Source of the DNA: Massilia eburnea
GTDB taxonomy: Bacteria; Pseudomonadota; Gammaproteobacteria; Burkholderiales; Burkholderiaceae_D
Direction: 5' to 3'
Length of the DNA: 64,000 nucleotides
Assembly: GCF_009720745.1 (NCBI RefSeq)
Contig: NZ_WNKX01000007.1
Location: 224,478 to 288,477, forward strand
Both the position numbers and the translations under genes were made by a program. Below are positions 45,823 through 53,625 of this stretch, piece after piece (the first letter of the stretch is position 1; every line of letters begins with the position of its first letter). The notes under the pieces are model-generated. The model worked only from the letters and a program-made list of their open reading frames with translations. It was not told where the DNA came from and searched no databases.

Positions 45823-47913
45823 ATGAACCGTACTCACCTCACCTTGGCCGCACTGGCCGTCGCTTCCGCCTTCGCCCCTGCCGCTTATGCGCAGGACCAG
45901 AAAATGACCGAAGTGGTCATCACCGCCAACCGCGTGGCCGCTGAGCGCTCCTCGGTCGCCGGTTTCAGCGACCAGCCATTGCTGCAGACCCCTGCTTCGG
46001 TCAGCGTGCTGACCCGCGAGCAGCTGCAAGACCTGAACATCCGCAACACCACCGACGCCGTCAAGTTCGACGCCAGCATCGGCGACGCCTACAACGCTGT
46101 CGGTTACGCAGAGCAGTTCTCGATCCGCGGCTTCAAGCTGGATAACGCCAGCTCCTACCGCAAGGATGGCCATGCCATTTCCGGCGACACCCAGATCCCG
46201 CTGGAAAACAAGGAAAGCATCGAAGTGCTGCGCGGCCTGGCCGGCCTGCAGATGGGCATTGCCGCCCCGGGCGGCGTGATCAACTACGTGACCAAGCGTC
46301 CGACCGAGAACACGCTGCGCTCGGTGGTCTTCGAGGTAAGCGAGCGCGGCTCCCTGCTGGGTACAGTGGACCTGGGCGGCCGTTTCGAAGACCGCCGCTT
46401 TGGCTACCGCATCAACGCGGCGGGCGAGCGTATGCGCTCGATCATCAAGGGCGCTGACGGCCACCGCAGCTTCTTCTCCGGTGCATTCGACTTCCGCATC
46501 AGCCCACAGGCGCTGCTGCAGATCGATGGCGATTATCAGAAGAAGTCGCAGAAATCCGCGCCTGGTTTCCAGCTGATCGGCGGCACCAGCTTGCCAAACG
46601 TTGATCCGGCTACCTTCCTGAACGACCAGCCTTGGGCCAAGCCAGTGGAAACCACTTCCACCAATTTCGGCATGAACTTCCAGTACGAGCTGTCGCCTGA
46701 GTGGAAGGCCACCGTCAGCGCCAACCAGCACCACTTCAAGCGCGATGACTACACCGCTTTCCCTTACGGCTGCTCGAGCGAAGAGCTGTGGCCTGGCTTC
46801 TGCGCCAACGGCGATTACGACGTCTACGATTACCGCAGCCTGGGCGAGAAGAAGAAACCGCTGTCGGCCAAGGCGCAACTGAATGGCCGCTTTGCGGCTG
46901 GCGGCTTCCGCCACGAACTGACCGCCGGCTTCTCCTTCTTCAGCAACCACGAAAGCTGGGGCGATTATGTGTATGACCTGGCGGGCGTGAGCAATATCTA
47001 CCACCCTGCCGTGGTGCCGATGTCGCCCAATATGCCGGGCCCTGTTTCGGAGCGCCGTACCGACAATGAGCGCGCCGCTTATGTGCAGGACATCGTGGGC
47101 CTGACCGACCAGCTGGCGCTGCACGCCGGCGCGCGTTACGCTTCCGTGCGCCGCTCGCAGGTGGATGCTGCGCCTACCCGCAACAACTTCTGGCTCCCGA
47201 ATGTATCGCTGGTGTTCAGCCCGACTTCCAAGCTGTCCTACTACGCTTCCTACGCACAAGGCCTGCAGCATGGCGGCGTAGCGCCACTGGAGACCACCAA
47301 TACCGGCTTCGCGCTGGCTCCGGGCAAGTCGAAGGAAGTGGAGCTGGGCGCCAAGGCTGACGTGAATGGCATTTCGCTGACGGCTGCCCTTTACCAGATC
47401 GACCAGGGTCTGGAGTTCACCGATCCTGTGTCCAATACCTTCGTGCGCAGCGGCCAGGAACGCCACCGCGGCCTGGAATTTACCGCGCAGGGCAAGGTGA
47501 CGCGTGAACTGATGCTGGGCGCTTCGATGGCGGCTATCCATACCGAGCAGGAAGGTACCGGCCTGGCGAGCTACGACGGCAAGCGTGTGACCAATGTGCC
47601 GAACTTTAAGTCGACCGTGTGGGCTGACTACATTGTGACCGACGTGCCGGGGCTGAAGCTGAACGCGAACTGGCAATTTGCAGGCAAAAAGGCGTTTGAC
47701 CAGGAGAACAAGGTCTTCGTTCCGTCTTACAGCGTGGTGAACCTGGGTGGTTCTTACGCGACGCGTATGGGCGGGTCGTCGGTGATCCTGCGTGCGCAGG
47801 TGAAGAATGCGTTTGATAAGTTCTACTGGCGCGATGTGACGCCGGATCTGGGTGGGTATCTGTTCCCGGGGTCGCCGCGGACGTTCCAGGTTTCGGCACA
47901 GGTTGATTTCTAA
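45823..47913 (+). CDS. TonB-dependent receptor, predicted thiamin-type substrate
   Basis: A 696-residue TonB-dependent receptor with a signal peptide ending AYA|Q, a plug (about 40-160: TPASVSVLTREQLQDLN, then QFSIRGFKLDNASS and KESIEVLRGLAGLQ) and a barrel ending in Phe (VSAQVDF). Sequence style is that of the siderophore-receptor subgroup, but a TPP riboswitch lies directly upstream, and comparative genomics assigns such receptors to thiamin or its precursors. ATG 45823 starts the signal peptide. Its stop codon forms the left end of repeat R5. Confidence 0.9.
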   Translation: MNRTHLTLAALAVASAFAPAAYAQDQKMTEVVITANRVAAERSSVAGFSDQPLLQTPASVSVLTREQLQDLNIRNTTDAVKFDASIGDAYNAVGYAEQFSIRGFKLDNASSYRKDGHAISGDTQIPLENKESIEVLRGLAGLQMGIAAPGGVINYVTKRPTENTLRSVVFEVSERGSLLGTVDLGGRFEDRRFGYRINAAGERMRSIIKGADGHRSFFSGAFDFRISPQALLQIDGDYQKKSQKSAPGFQLIGGTSLPNVDPATFLNDQPWAKPVETTSTNFGMNFQYELSPEWKATVSANQHHFKRDDYTAFPYGCSSEELWPGFCANGDYDVYDYRSLGEKKKPLSAKAQLNGRFAAGGFRHELTAGFSFFSNHESWGDYVYDLAGVSNIYHPAVVPMSPNMPGPVSERRTDNERAAYVQDIVGLTDQLALHAGARYASVRRSQVDAAPTRNNFWLPNVSLVFSPTSKLSYYASYAQGLQHGGVAPLETTNTGFALAPGKSKEVELGAKADVNGISLTAALYQIDQGLEFTDPVSNTFVRSGQERHRGLEFTAQGKVTRELMLGASMAAIHTEQEGTGLASYDGKRVTNVPNFKSTVWADYIVTDVPGLKLNANWQFAGKKAFDQENKVFVPSYSVVNLGGSYATRMGGSSVILRAQVKNAFDKFYWRDVTPDLGGYLFPGSPRTFQVSAQVDF

Positions 47914-47980
47914 ACCGGTAGTGCAGTGTCAGACCCACTGGGTCTGACACTTGATACGCGGCCGCCGCGGGACCGGTTTA
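47911..47980. repeat. Palindromic repeat element R5 bounded by two stop codons
   Basis: Begins with the TonB receptor stop (TAAACCGG) and ends with the stop of the facing barrel gene, which on the minus strand also reads TAAACCGG. Inside is TGTCAGACCC-ACT-GGGTCTGACA, a perfect stem. It is a shorter relative of R2-R4 and can form a hairpin in either transcript. Confidence 0.88.
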
Positions 47981-48682
47981 AAAGATGTACTGCACCCTCA
48001 TCGCAAACGAATTCGCCGCCCTTCCCGAATTCTTTCCGAACAGGTAAGCCGCTTCGTACTTGAAGTGATCCACCTGTCCAAAGAACGCCGGCCCCGCACG
48101 ATGCCCCTGCTTCTTGGCCGGCAGCCAGTCATTCCACTTGCCCACTTCACCAAAGCCCTGCAGCCCCGGCGAGAACCAGCTTTTCCAACGCTGTTTGACC
48201 TGCCACTGGTAGACCAGCTCCGTGTCGTTCTGCTCCCCGTTATCCATCTCGCGCTGGAAGAACAGGTTGAAGTTGATCTGCGTACGCCAGACCTGCGCCT
48301 GCAGCACCGGCCCGATCTCCACGGCATAGCCATCGTCACGATTCCTTGCCCGCTCAACGGTCGTATGCAACGCCACATCCACATCGTACTGGCCTTGCGT
48401 CAGCAGGAAGTCGTTCTGCCATTCCAGGCCAGTGTTGCGCGTATGCCGGCCGTCGAACTGTACCCATTGCGTGGAAAGCTCGGTATACCAGCGCGGCGTC
48501 ACGCCATAGGCAAAGCCGATCTCCGGGCTGGCCACGTTGCGTGAATTCTTGTAATGGGCGTTCCAGTACTTGTAGTCGATTGAAGCCTGCCCCGCCATGT
48601 CGTAGACGGAGACCAGGTAATAACCCGTATCGGCAAACGCGACCTGCGGCAGGAAGGCAGCCAGCACGAGCAATCGTTTCAT
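47978..48682 (-). CDS. small outer-membrane barrel-like protein
   Basis: A 234-residue protein with a signal peptide (MKRLLVLAAFLPQVAFA|D) and alternating aromatic/polar strands (GYYLVSVYDMAGQASIDYKYWN, TPRWYTELSTQWVQF), ending in Phe (RVQYIF) as outer-membrane barrels do. The family is unknown; it may let small substrates pass. GGGAG precedes the ATG at 48682. It is last in an operon with the kinase and PnuC; gaps are 2 bases or overlaps. Its stop codon is the right end of repeat R5. Confidence 0.75.
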   Translation of the reverse strand: MKRLLVLAAFLPQVAFADTGYYLVSVYDMAGQASIDYKYWNAHYKNSRNVASPEIGFAYGVTPRWYTELSTQWVQFDGRHTRNTGLEWQNDFLLTQGQYDVDVALHTTVERARNRDDGYAVEIGPVLQAQVWRTQINFNLFFQREMDNGEQNDTELVYQWQVKQRWKSWFSPGLQGFGEVGKWNDWLPAKKQGHRAGPAFFGQVDHFKYEAAYLFGKNSGRAANSFAMRVQYIF

Positions 48683-48684
48683 CT

Positions 48685-49200
48685 TCAATCTCCCAGGAGT
48701 TGACCTACCTGTTTCAAGCGCTCGTCGAGGTCCCCGGAGATGCGCGTGTAAGGCACGCCGCGCCGGGCCAGTTCCTCGAGCAGGATGGCGTCAATCATAC
48801 CGCTGACATCCTGCTCTTCGTGATGCAATCCATCGGGTATCCATGCAAATTCCGGCTTGCAGACCAGGGTAATGTCGTATCGGCGCGACGAAGCGAGGCT
48901 TTCGAGCTGCTCGTCGATGCCGCCGAAGTAGTGGATGCTGTATACCGCCGTCATCAGCGGCGTGGTGTCGCAGAACAGGAAGCGGCCGCCTTGCGCGGCC
49001 AGCGCCTCCTCGCGCGCGACCTGTGTGCTGGCGATGTGGAACTGGTCGCCCGCTACCGGCACCTCCTGCCGCACGTCGCAGAACTCGCGCAGGTATTCCG
49101 GCACCCAGGGTTCGCCGTAGCGCTGCGCCAGCGCCTGCGCCAGCGTGGTCTTGCCGGATGCAGCGGCGCCGATGATGGCGACGCGGTAAGGCTGCTTCAT
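48685..49200 (-). CDS. NadR-like nucleoside kinase (AAA-type P-loop)
   Basis: A 171-residue P-loop kinase: GAAASGKTT is Walker A near residue 11-19, and EYLREF with a later IHYF and the Asp-rich segment follow the pattern of the NadR/Ttd14 kinase group, which phosphorylates nicotinamide riboside or related vitamins. It overlaps pnuC by 4 bases (ATGA), so the imported vitamin is probably trapped by phosphorylation. Given the riboswitch-controlled receptor opposite, thiamin is a possible substrate; nicotinamide riboside is the alternative. Confidence 0.78.
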   Translation of the reverse strand: MKQPYRVAIIGAAASGKTTLAQALAQRYGEPWVPEYLREFCDVRQEVPVAGDQFHIASTQVAREEALAAQGGRFLFCDTTPLMTAVYSIHYFGGIDEQLESLASSRRYDITLVCKPEFAWIPDGLHHEEQDVSGMIDAILLEELARRGVPYTRISGDLDERLKQVGQLLGD

Positions 49201-49811
49201 TTCCAGACGACCGCTTCTTTCGGCCCCGCGCTGCTGCCCTGCCAGGCCAGCAGGCCGGCAATCGCCATCGCCACGAACATGCCGTACAGGACGGCAGTCA
49301 GCATCAAGCCTTTGTGGACGTATAGCGCAACGTACAGCACGTCGACGATGATCCATACGTGCCAGTTCTCGATCTTCTTGCGCGACAGGAGAGCCTGGCC
49401 CACCAGGCTGCCGGCAGTCAGGAAGCCATCCGCATTCGGTACGTCGGTATTGGTGTAGGTGCGCAGGAACCAGGCCAGTATGCCGAAACCGGCCAGCCAC
49501 GCCAGGCCGGACAGCACGCGCCCGCGCATCGTCAGCGCCGACACGCCCAGCTGCTTGCCCTGGTTACCATGCAGCCATTGGTACCAGCCCCAGAACGACA
49601 CTGCGATGAACACCCCCTGCAGCGCCATGTCGCCATACAGCCTGGCGTCGAAGAAGACCACGGCATAAGTGGCGGAGGATACGATGGCGAACAGCCAGGC
49701 CCAGTGGTTCTGGCGGATATTCAGCCAGACGGTCAGCACCGACAGCACAAAGGACAGCAGCTCCAGCGGAGTCGTGGCGGGCAGGCCAAACAGGGAAATG
49801 GTTTCGTTCAT
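49197..49811 (-). CDS. pnuC: PnuC-family vitamin transporter
   Basis: A 204-residue inner-membrane protein with about seven helices and the PnuC signature (WLNIRQNHWAWLFAIVSS, then FWGWYQW). PnuC members take up nicotinamide riboside, riboflavin or thiamin (PnuT) by facilitated diffusion, with a kinase trapping the product. Here a kinase gene follows directly. Context with a thiamin-regulated receptor favours PnuT. There is no riboswitch in the 40-base leader. A terminator for the upstream peptidase gene lies just ahead. Confidence 0.88.
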   Translation of the reverse strand: MNETISLFGLPATTPLELLSFVLSVLTVWLNIRQNHWAWLFAIVSSATYAVVFFDARLYGDMALQGVFIAVSFWGWYQWLHGNQGKQLGVSALTMRGRVLSGLAWLAGFGILAWFLRTYTNTDVPNADGFLTAGSLVGQALLSRKKIENWHVWIIVDVLYVALYVHKGLMLTAVLYGMFVAMAIAGLLAWQGSSAGPKEAVVWK

Positions 49812-49849
49812 AGCATCGCGAAGGGGTAACGCGCGATTATGCCATACGT

Positions 49850-49883
49850 AAAAAAGCGGGGCCCGATTTACAGGCCCCGCTTT
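49850..49883 (-). terminator. Intrinsic terminator of the S46 peptidase gene
   Basis: Perfect 11-base stem (49853-49863 with 49873-49883) with a 9-base loop and, on the minus strand, a run of T (complement of 49850-49855). It lies 6 bases after the stop at 49890 and ahead of pnuC. Confidence 0.92.
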
Positions 49884-49889
49884 CCTTGA

Positions 49890-52025
49890 TTACTGCTTCG
49901 GATACTTGATCGTCATTTCCTTCAGCAGGTTGTCCGCGTGGTCGACCTCCTTCATCACCCACAGCATGTAGCGCACGTCGAGGTGGATGGCGCGCGTGAT
50001 GTCGCGGTCGAAGTACCAGTCCTTGGTGATGGACTCATAGGTCGAATCGAAGTTCAGGCCCACCAGCTCGCCGCGCTTGTTGACGATGGCCGAACCCGAG
50101 TTCCCTCCTGTGGTGTCGGCCGAGGACAGGAAGTCGACCGGCACGGTGCCCAGCACCGGATCCTTGAACTGGCCGTAGCGCTTGGCCTTGACCGCATCGA
50201 GCAGCGCTTTCGGCGCGTCGAACGGCTCCTTGCCGGTGTACTTCTCGACGATGCCTTCCACGGTGGTGAACGGGCCCTTGGTCACGCCGTCACGCGGCGA
50301 GTAGGCCGACACCGTGCCGTAGGTCACGCGCAGGGTCGAGTTGGCGTCCGGATAGACCGGCTTGCCTTGCGACTTTTTCCAGGCGATGACTGCGCCCATG
50401 TACTGCGGGACGATCTTTTCCAGGTTGCCGTCCACTTCCTTGCGCCGCTCTTCCAGCGACATGGCCACGCCATGCATGCGCACGGCCAGCTTGATGAAGG
50501 GGTCGTCCGACTTTTCGAAGTCGGCCGGCGCCTTGTCCATCCAGGCCAGGCGGGTGGCGGTATCGGCCAGCCTGGATTGCTGGTACAAGGCAGGCACATC
50601 GGCCACCGCAGGCACCAGGTTGTCCAGCCACTGCGGGTGCGACTTGGCCGGCAGCTTGCCGTAGCGCTGCAAGCCGGCGACATAGCGCGCTTCGTCAACC
50701 GCCGGCACCAGCGACTGCTCCAGTCGGCTCAGGCGGCCCTTGATATTGGAAATGTCGCGCTCCTGGTAGCCCGATTCGCGGTCGGCGTCCGGCTTCTGCT
50801 TTTCCAGCGCCAGGCGGTACAGGGTGCGGGCGCTCTTCAGCAGGTCGCTGTAGGTTGCCACGCCATAGGCGAATTCCTCGTCGCTCAGCGCCATGTCGGC
50901 GGCGATGTCGGCATCCAGTTCGGCCAGCATGGCGGCCGAAGCGTTCGGCTGCTTGCCGTACCAGCTGCGGAATTCAGCGTCCTGCACGTCCTTGATGGCG
51001 GCGATGTCCTTGCGCGCGAAGCCGTCCAGCAAGCCCTGGGTTTTCTTCATGCGGTTGTTGATGGACTTGACCACGCTGGCGTAGCGCACCACGTCGTTGT
51101 CCTTGCCCTTTGTGGCGGCGGCGATGGCGTCCAGGTCGGCCTGGTAATCGGCCACCATGGCCGGGTAGCTCAGGTCGCGCGCGTAGCGGATTTCCACCGG
51201 CAGCTTGTAGCGGCTGGTGCGGCCCGGGTAGCCGGCCAGCAGGATAGGATCGCCGGCTTTCAGGCCTTCCGCCGATACCACCAGGAAGTCCTTGGATTTG
51301 TAAGGCACGTTGTCCGGCGACGGGTCGGCCGGCTTGCCGTCCTTGCCCACGTAGGCGCGCAGGAAGGAGTAGTCGCCGGTGTGGCGCGGCCACTCGTAGT
51401 TGTCGATGTCGCCGCCGTAGTTGCCGATCGATTCAGGCGGCGCGTATACCAGGCGCACGTCCTTGATCATCATCTGGCGGATGCGGTAGTACTCGGCGCC
51501 GCGGTGGAAGGCCGGCACGGAGCAGCGGTAGTTCTTGTCGGTTTCGCACTCGGCGATCAGGGCCTTGATGCGTTTCTTGGTCTCGGCGTAGCGTTCCTTG
51601 CCGGACAGCTTGTCCAGGCCGTCGTTCACGCGCGCAGTCACGTTTTCCAGCTTGTCGGTCACGTAGACGCGGGTAGTCGGGCCGCCGGGCAGTTCTTCGG
51701 CGCGGGTCTTGGCCAGGAAGCCGTTGGCAATGTAGTTCTTTTCAGCGGTCGAATTGCGCTGGATGGCGCCGTAGGCGCAGTGATGGTTGGTGACCACCAG
51801 GCCGTCAGGGGATACGAACGATGCCGAGCAGCCGTCCAGCGACACGATGGCGCTCATTGGGTGCTTGGACAGGTCGGCCAGGCGTTCGGCCGGGATGGTG
51901 ATGCCGATGCGCTTCAATTCCGCCTTCAATTGAGGCAGTTGGTGCGGCTGCCACTGGCCTTCGTCGGCCATGGCGGGAGCGAACGCGGATAGCAGCGCTG
52001 CCGTAAGTGCGAGTTTTTTGGTCAA
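49890..52025 (-). CDS. S46 family dipeptidyl-peptidase (DPP7/DPP11 type)
   Basis: A 711-residue serine peptidase that removes dipeptides from the N-terminus of peptides, mainly in the periplasm. Signal peptide ends AMA|D. The trypsin-like triad is H82 in VVTNHHCAYG, D218 in TGDYSF and S643 in GGNSGSAI. The S1-pocket residues near the end (GLNFDSTYES) differ from those I recall for DPP7 and DPP11, so specificity is open. The start codon is TTG (52023-52025) with GGGG before it. It is a single gene with its own terminator. Confidence 0.9.
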   Translation of the reverse strand: MTKKLALTAALLSAFAPAMADEGQWQPHQLPQLKAELKRIGITIPAERLADLSKHPMSAIVSLDGCSASFVSPDGLVVTNHHCAYGAIQRNSTAEKNYIANGFLAKTRAEELPGGPTTRVYVTDKLENVTARVNDGLDKLSGKERYAETKKRIKALIAECETDKNYRCSVPAFHRGAEYYRIRQMMIKDVRLVYAPPESIGNYGGDIDNYEWPRHTGDYSFLRAYVGKDGKPADPSPDNVPYKSKDFLVVSAEGLKAGDPILLAGYPGRTSRYKLPVEIRYARDLSYPAMVADYQADLDAIAAATKGKDNDVVRYASVVKSINNRMKKTQGLLDGFARKDIAAIKDVQDAEFRSWYGKQPNASAAMLAELDADIAADMALSDEEFAYGVATYSDLLKSARTLYRLALEKQKPDADRESGYQERDISNIKGRLSRLEQSLVPAVDEARYVAGLQRYGKLPAKSHPQWLDNLVPAVADVPALYQQSRLADTATRLAWMDKAPADFEKSDDPFIKLAVRMHGVAMSLEERRKEVDGNLEKIVPQYMGAVIAWKKSQGKPVYPDANSTLRVTYGTVSAYSPRDGVTKGPFTTVEGIVEKYTGKEPFDAPKALLDAVKAKRYGQFKDPVLGTVPVDFLSSADTTGGNSGSAIVNKRGELVGLNFDSTYESITKDWYFDRDITRAIHLDVRYMLWVMKEVDHADNLLKEMTIKYPKQ

Positions 52026-52080
52026 AATAGTCCCCTGAACGTTTAAGCAACGGCAGTATAAGCGTTCCGCGTATCAGAGG

Positions 52081-53625
52081 CTATTGATTAGTTGGCAATG
52101 GCAGGCGCACCCGGATGCAGCACCCTGCGCCCGGATCATATTCGTTCAGGGCGAAGCTGCCGTGCAGGGCGTCGGCCCGCTCCTGCATGCCGATCAGGCC
52201 GAAGGAGCCGGGACGCTCGCGGCAGGACGGCGCGATGCCGATGCCGTTGTCTTCCACTTCGAGCAGGATCACGCCCTCCTCCACCCACAGCCGCACCGTG
52301 ACCATGCTGGCGCGCGAATGGCGCAGAACATTGACCAGCGCTTCCTGCACGATGCGGAACAGCACCAGACTCTGGTCATTGCCGATGACCGCCAGTTGCG
52401 CCTCGCCGGGCAATTCCAGTTCGTAGCGCAGGCTGCTGCGCTGGCGGAAATCGTTCACCAGCCATTCCAGCGCCGCCGCCAGGCCCAGGTCCAGCACCGA
52501 GGGGCGCAATTCGTTCATGATGCCGCGCACGCTGCGCAGCGTGGCGTCGATATTGTCCAGGGCTGCGGCCACGCGCCGCGCAAAACGGTTCTGGCGGCCG
52601 CCCATGCGCTCGTTCAGCTGCACGATGTCGAGCTTCAGCGCCAACAGGTTTTGTCCCAGTTCGTCGTGGATTTCGCGCGCGATGCGCTTGCGTTCCTCTT
52701 CCTTGACCGCCGCCATATGGGCCGACAGCTGGCGCAATTGTCCATTGGCGTGCAGCAGTTCGGCGGTGCGCTGCACGACCCGCGTTTCCAGGTTGCGGTG
52801 CAGGTCTTGCAGGGCCGATTCGGCCTGCTTGCGCCGGCTGATGTCGGACAGGACGGCCACCACGCCGGCCACGCCGCCGTCCGGCCCGGCCAAAGTGCGC
52901 AGCGAGAGCGCGGCCTGGAAGTCGCCGCCGTCCGGGCGGCGGCCGCTCAGTTCTCCCTGCCAGCTGCCGCGTTCCAGCGCATGCAGCGACGCATCGGCGC
53001 CGCACAAGGCGCCCAGGTCGCTGCCGATGGCTTTTTCTTCGGTATAGCCGCTGATGGCAGAAAAGGCGGGATTGACGGCGACGATGGCGCCGTTGGCGTC
53101 CGCCACCGCCACGCCCTCTCCCAGGTTATCCAGCACGGCAAAGGCGCGCCGCAGCGCGGCGTCGTTCTGTTCGTGCGAACGCACGTCGCTCACCACCATG
53201 CGGATCGCTTCGCCGGCGTGATCGAGGTTGGCTTCAATGCGCACGCGGGCGCCGCCGATGCCATCGAACAGCTGCGCCTCCATGGCGGCGCTGGCGCCGT
53301 CGGCGTCCAGGCTGGCCAGCATGCGGCGCAGGCCCGGCTGGCAGGCCGGCGCCACGAAACGCTCCACCGGCTGGCCTGGCAGTTCGTGCAGGGGCAAGGC
53401 GAACAAGGCCGCTGCGGCGCGGTTGGCGCCGGCGATGCGGCCGTCGCGCGCCAGCGCCAGGTAGCAGACTGGCGCCTGGTCGAACAGGCCCGCGTAGCGC
53501 AGCAGGCCCTGTTCGACTTCCCGTTTCTGACGCTCGAGCTCCGCCAGGGCGGCACTCTGGACTTCAAGTTCCAGCTGGCTGACTTGCAGCTCGTGCCATT
53601 GGCGCAGGGCGTCGGTACGGGTCAT
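52081..53625 (-). CDS. PAS-domain sensor histidine kinase (NarL-type)
   Basis: A 514-residue cytoplasmic kinase. A coiled-coil start (15-40) is followed by two PAS domains (about 45-150 and 165-270) and a HisKA_3 dimer helix with EIHDELGQNL (phospho-His H320). An HATPase region with NVLRHSRAS and GFGLIGMQ-like G-box (GSFGLIGMQERA) ends the protein. Such kinases work with NarL-type response regulators; none is in the window. It overlaps the CheB/CheR gene by 4 bases and is likely co-transcribed. Confidence 0.9.
   Translation of the reverse strand: MTRTDALRQWHELQVSQLELEVQSAALAELERQKREVEQGLLRYAGLFDQAPVCYLALARDGRIAGANRAAAALFALPLHELPGQPVERFVAPACQPGLRRMLASLDADGASAAMEAQLFDGIGGARVRIEANLDHAGEAIRMVVSDVRSHEQNDAALRRAFAVLDNLGEGVAVADANGAIVAVNPAFSAISGYTEEKAIGSDLGALCGADASLHALERGSWQGELSGRRPDGGDFQAALSLRTLAGPDGGVAGVVAVLSDISRRKQAESALQDLHRNLETRVVQRTAELLHANGQLRQLSAHMAAVKEEERKRIAREIHDELGQNLLALKLDIVQLNERMGGRQNRFARRVAAALDNIDATLRSVRGIMNELRPSVLDLGLAAALEWLVNDFRQRSSLRYELELPGEAQLAVIGNDQSLVLFRIVQEALVNVLRHSRASMVTVRLWVEEGVILLEVEDNGIGIAPSCRERPGSFGLIGMQERADALHGSFALNEYDPGAGCCIRVRLPLPTNQ

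Noticed and set aside
49938..51992. Long plus-strand frame opposite the S46 peptidase
   Set aside because: Antisense to a peptidase with a full catalytic triad; Val/His/Arg-rich product.
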